64,000 nucleotides of DNA, from contig LR882958.1 in NCBI GenBank assembly GCA_904830895.1, forward strand, positions 1,048,001 through 1,112,000. The letters are read 5' to 3'. Numbering within the stretch: position 1 is the first letter of the stretch; each line of letters opens with the position of its first letter. The notes beneath the pieces are model-generated. The model had not been told where the DNA came from. It was given only the letters and a program-made list of their open reading frames with translations, and searched no databases. Both the position numbers and the translations under genes were made by a program. Source of the stretch: Planktothrix rubescens CCAP 1459/22. Lineage in GTDB: Bacteria > Cyanobacteriota > Cyanobacteriia > Cyanobacteriales > Microcoleaceae. Of the stretch, positions 63,080-64,000 are shown one piece after another.

Positions 63080-63166
63080 AATTAATAATAGATAAATTAC
63101 ACAAAATAAGAGATTAACAATTAACAGTTTACGGTCTTCTGTTAATTGTTAATAATTTACCCTAAA

Positions 63167-64000
63167 TTAAGAGGGTTGAACAAGATTATCGGCCCCTCGA
63201 ATCACTTTTGCTGATTCAATCACATCTCCTTTTCGCAGTTCTTCTAATACTTCTTTCCCCTCGGTGACATAGCCAAAGACAGCATAACGACCATCTAATA
63301 AATTAAGTCCAGCCGGAGTTAATTCCGGTTGAAAAAGGAAGAAGAAAATTTGAGAAGATCCACCGTCAGGAATCGCTTCTGGACGGGCTAAAGCTAAGGT
63401 TCCAAAAGCAGAAAAAGGTAAAACTGGATGATCTTGATAACGACCGATTTCTTCAAAGGTGGTGTTATAAATCGGTTCTTGATCTTCCTGGGCTAAAATT
63501 TCCAACGGAATGCCCCGATATTTTCCAGTTTTAGGATCAATAAAACCATCATCTGCACCTTCAGGATCTCCAACTTGTAGGGCATAGGATTCTTCTGAAC
63601 GAATGAATTTTAAGCCATCATAAAATCCCCGTTGCACTAAATCAACAAAATTACCCGCCGTCACCGGGGCACTATAACCATCCACGACAACAGTTAAGTT
63701 ACCTTTATTGGTTTTGATTTCAACGGTAGCCCGACCTTTCAATTGAGGCAAATTAGAATATTCTGCCGGAACTTCAAAGGGAAATTCCTTAACCATTAAT
63801 TCTTCTAATGTGCCAATGTTATCTAATATTTTACCCTGGGTTAATAAAAGCGTTTGCGGATCTTTGAATTCAACCGCCGCCCGCAAACTATCAATATCCT
63901 GTTTAATTTGTTCAACTAATAATTGAGCTTGGGGTTGGCGTTCTTCGGGAATATTAGCTAATAATTCCGCCTCTTTGGTGCTCAAAACCCGAGAAGCGGT
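63167..64000 (-). CDS. Thylakoid-lumen-type cyclophilin (CYP38/TLP40-like), 5' end cut
   Basis: The visible 278 or so residues lack the N-terminus, which lies beyond the window. Residues before about 95 (counted from the visible Ser-Thr-Lys) form a helical bundle (PQAQLLVEQIKQDIDSLRAA). A cyclophilin-like barrel follows (GNLTVVVDGYSAPVTAGNFV, RGFYDGLKF, SSQIFFFLFQPELTPAGLNL, YAVFGYV). Plant CYP38 is needed for photosystem II assembly and has this order. The canonical isomerase Arg/His/Trp residues look incomplete, so it may be a chaperone rather than an active isomerase. Confidence 0.82.
   Translation of the reverse strand, partial: TASRVLSTKEAELLANIPEERQPQAQLLVEQIKQDIDSLRAAVEFKDPQTLLLTQGKILDNIGTLEELMVKEFPFEVPAEYSNLPQLKGRATVEIKTNKGNLTVVVDGYSAPVTAGNFVDLVQRGFYDGLKFIRSEESYALQVGDPEGADDGFIDPKTGKYRGIPLEILAQEDQEPIYNTTFEEIGRYQDHPVLPFSAFGTLALARPEAIPDGGSSQIFFFLFQPELTPAGLNLLDGRYAVFGYVTEGKEVLEELRKGDVIESAKVIRGADNLVQPS

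Noticed and set aside
1-64000. tRNA and rRNA genes
   Set aside because: I looked for TPsiC-like GGTTCGAATCC patterns and rRNA-like sequence on both strands and saw none; a covariance-model scan would be decisive.

Overview
The window looks like chromosome of a filamentous, low-GC cyanobacterium, most likely Planktothrix or a close Oscillatoriales relative (inference; I ran no search). Support comes from frequent HIP1 sites (GCGATCGC), seven-base tandem repeats, cyanobacterial genes (ndhB, ftrV, hisZ, the ThiD2-ThiE fusion, a four-ACT aspartate kinase, DUF3288, a fibrillin-like protein), abundant toxin-antitoxin pairs and several families of small foldback repeats. I found no rRNA or tRNA genes.

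Layout. 0-8 kb: cut-off transposase start, DevC/DevA-type ABC exporter, a J-domain/HNH pair between two copies of a foldback element, a hydrolase, a folate-salvage enzyme and an orphan sugar-ABC permease. 8-10.5 kb: three CRISPR-type repeats without cas genes, with an HTH gene between the first two, then a secreted beta-helix protein. 10.8-15 kb: thiE-thiS, orphan metal-ABC permease, lysC. 15-22 kb: two histidine kinases, a stand-alone GAF protein with both cysteine motifs of a cyanobacteriochrome, MscS channel, J-domain/TPR protein. 22-25.4 kb: a three-level nested insertion (ISAs1-type element inside a tnpB element inside an M50-like protease gene). 25.4-35 kb: hisZ, ferredoxin, a MoxR-DUF58-transglutaminase cluster interrupted by a YoeB/YefM-type pair and a fibrillin gene, then ndhB. 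35-42 kb: accessory DNA with a nuclease-like/TPR/WD40 fusion and three toxin-antitoxin loci. 41.7-45.4 kb: peptide ABC importer. 45.6-52.6 kb: cupin, protease-WD40 fusion, a TPR-glycosyltransferase bracketed by inverted copies of a 135-bp MITE, and tldD. 52.6-56.7 kb: two short secreted peptide genes, one ending exactly in RGSGR (PatX-like), then ftrV and an HD-domain gene. 57-62.5 kb: a two-gene unit, TIR-ATPase followed by ATPase-GAF x4. The window ends in a thylakoid-type cyclophilin.

How genes fit together. The strongest candidates for undescribed biology are the TIR-AAA/AAA-GAF pair (possible NAD-cleaving effector plus ligand-sensing partner), the PatX-like peptide pair, the nuclease-like/TPR/WD40 protein beside toxin-antitoxin genes, and the HTH gene inside a CRISPR remnant. 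At least four small non-coding repeat families (103/91-bp foldback, 135-bp MITE, ISAs1-derived 152-bp MITE, GTAGTAAGCCC hairpins) shape the intergenic regions and in places supply stop codons or false start codons to neighbouring genes.
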